This document shows, one piece after another, positions 30,697 to 30,802 of a stretch of 30,802 bases of DNA. The notes beneath the pieces are model-generated. The model searched no databases. It was not told the origin of the DNA and saw only the letters and a program-made list of their open reading frames with translations. The first letter of the stretch is position 1, and each line of letters opens with the position of its first letter. The stretch spans positions 1 through 30,802 of the forward strand of contig WQSI01000006.1 of NCBI GenBank assembly GCA_009787945.1, in the 5' to 3' direction. This DNA is from Defluviitaleaceae bacterium. Lineage in GTDB: Bacteria > Bacillota > Clostridia > Lachnospirales > WRAX01. The position numbers and the translations under genes are program-made.

Positions 30697-30802
30697 ATAG
30701 CAAACGTCCTTTCAATCCCATGCTGCTATCGGTCAAAACGCCCTTACGCCCTCTGGCGACGGGCTTCCCTCTGCACCATGGGTTTCAAGGTGCGTTTGCT
30801 AT
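30697..30802. repeat. Second type of long palindromic element, at the window edge
   Basis: ATAGCAAACG at 30697 is repeated inverted at 30793-30802 (CGTTTGCTAT). Inside, AATCCCATG (30713-30721) and CATGGGTTT (30777-30785) continue the complementarity with mismatches, and GCC/GGC hairpins lie near the middle. It may extend past the window end. Sequence differs from the other families. Confidence 0.7.

Overview
The window looks like a chromosomal segment of an uncharacterised endospore-forming member of the Bacillota, most likely Clostridia. Evidence for this: a SpoIVB sporulation protease, a RicT/YaaT (PSP1) protein, a G5/3D-domain YabE-like protein, an S-layer-homology protein, AGGAGG-type ribosome binding sites, frequent TTG starts, and many near-consensus sigma-A promoters with 17-bp spacers. 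There is no rRNA gene or species-level marker, so finer placement is not possible. I see no prophage, IS transposase or CRISPR array.

Left third (1-9.5 kb): a histidine phosphatase, tRNA-Asn with its own promoter and terminator, a small lipoprotein, then (minus strand) a GNAT acetyltransferase and tsaD separated by a 164-bp palindromic element that supplies the GNAT stop codon. A divergent promoter pair drives a small lipoprotein (minus) and ricT (plus). After a 100-bp palindromic repeat comes a short, apparently independent structured RNA (about 5008-5134), a 65-aa ORF, a G5/3D cell-wall protein (minus) and a large secreted WG-repeat/SLH/CAP protein.

Middle (9.5-18.6 kb): a DEAD-box helicase with a DbpA-type RNA-binding domain overlaps, tail to tail, a YhhN-like membrane protein; secG follows; then a cupin, ispD and a membrane protein with HAMP-like repeats but no chemoreceptor signalling tip. 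Riboflavin uptake is represented by ribU behind an FMN riboswitch. An MFS exporter with a palindromic operator candidate converges on spoIVB.

Right third (18.6-30.8 kb): lepA is followed 9 nt downstream by a four-repeat lipoprotein and then a one-repeat paralogue, the latter enclosed by a 31-bp inverted repeat. A KAP-family P-loop NTPase is divergent from lepA. A DMT exporter and a second MFS protein follow, and the window closes with a 1005-aa secreted purple-acid-phosphatase-like protein.

Most noteworthy: (1) two genes, ispD and the second MFS gene, whose ATG sits exactly 7 nt past a near-consensus -10 box with no Shine-Dalgarno, predicting leaderless mRNAs; (2) an unidentified promoter-hairpins-terminator RNA locus; (3) several families of long, centrally symmetric palindromic repeats, one of which ends a coding sequence; (4) the inverted repeat around a lipoprotein gene; (5) the lipoprotein domain family. 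None is proven to be a new system; each is a sequence-level observation.
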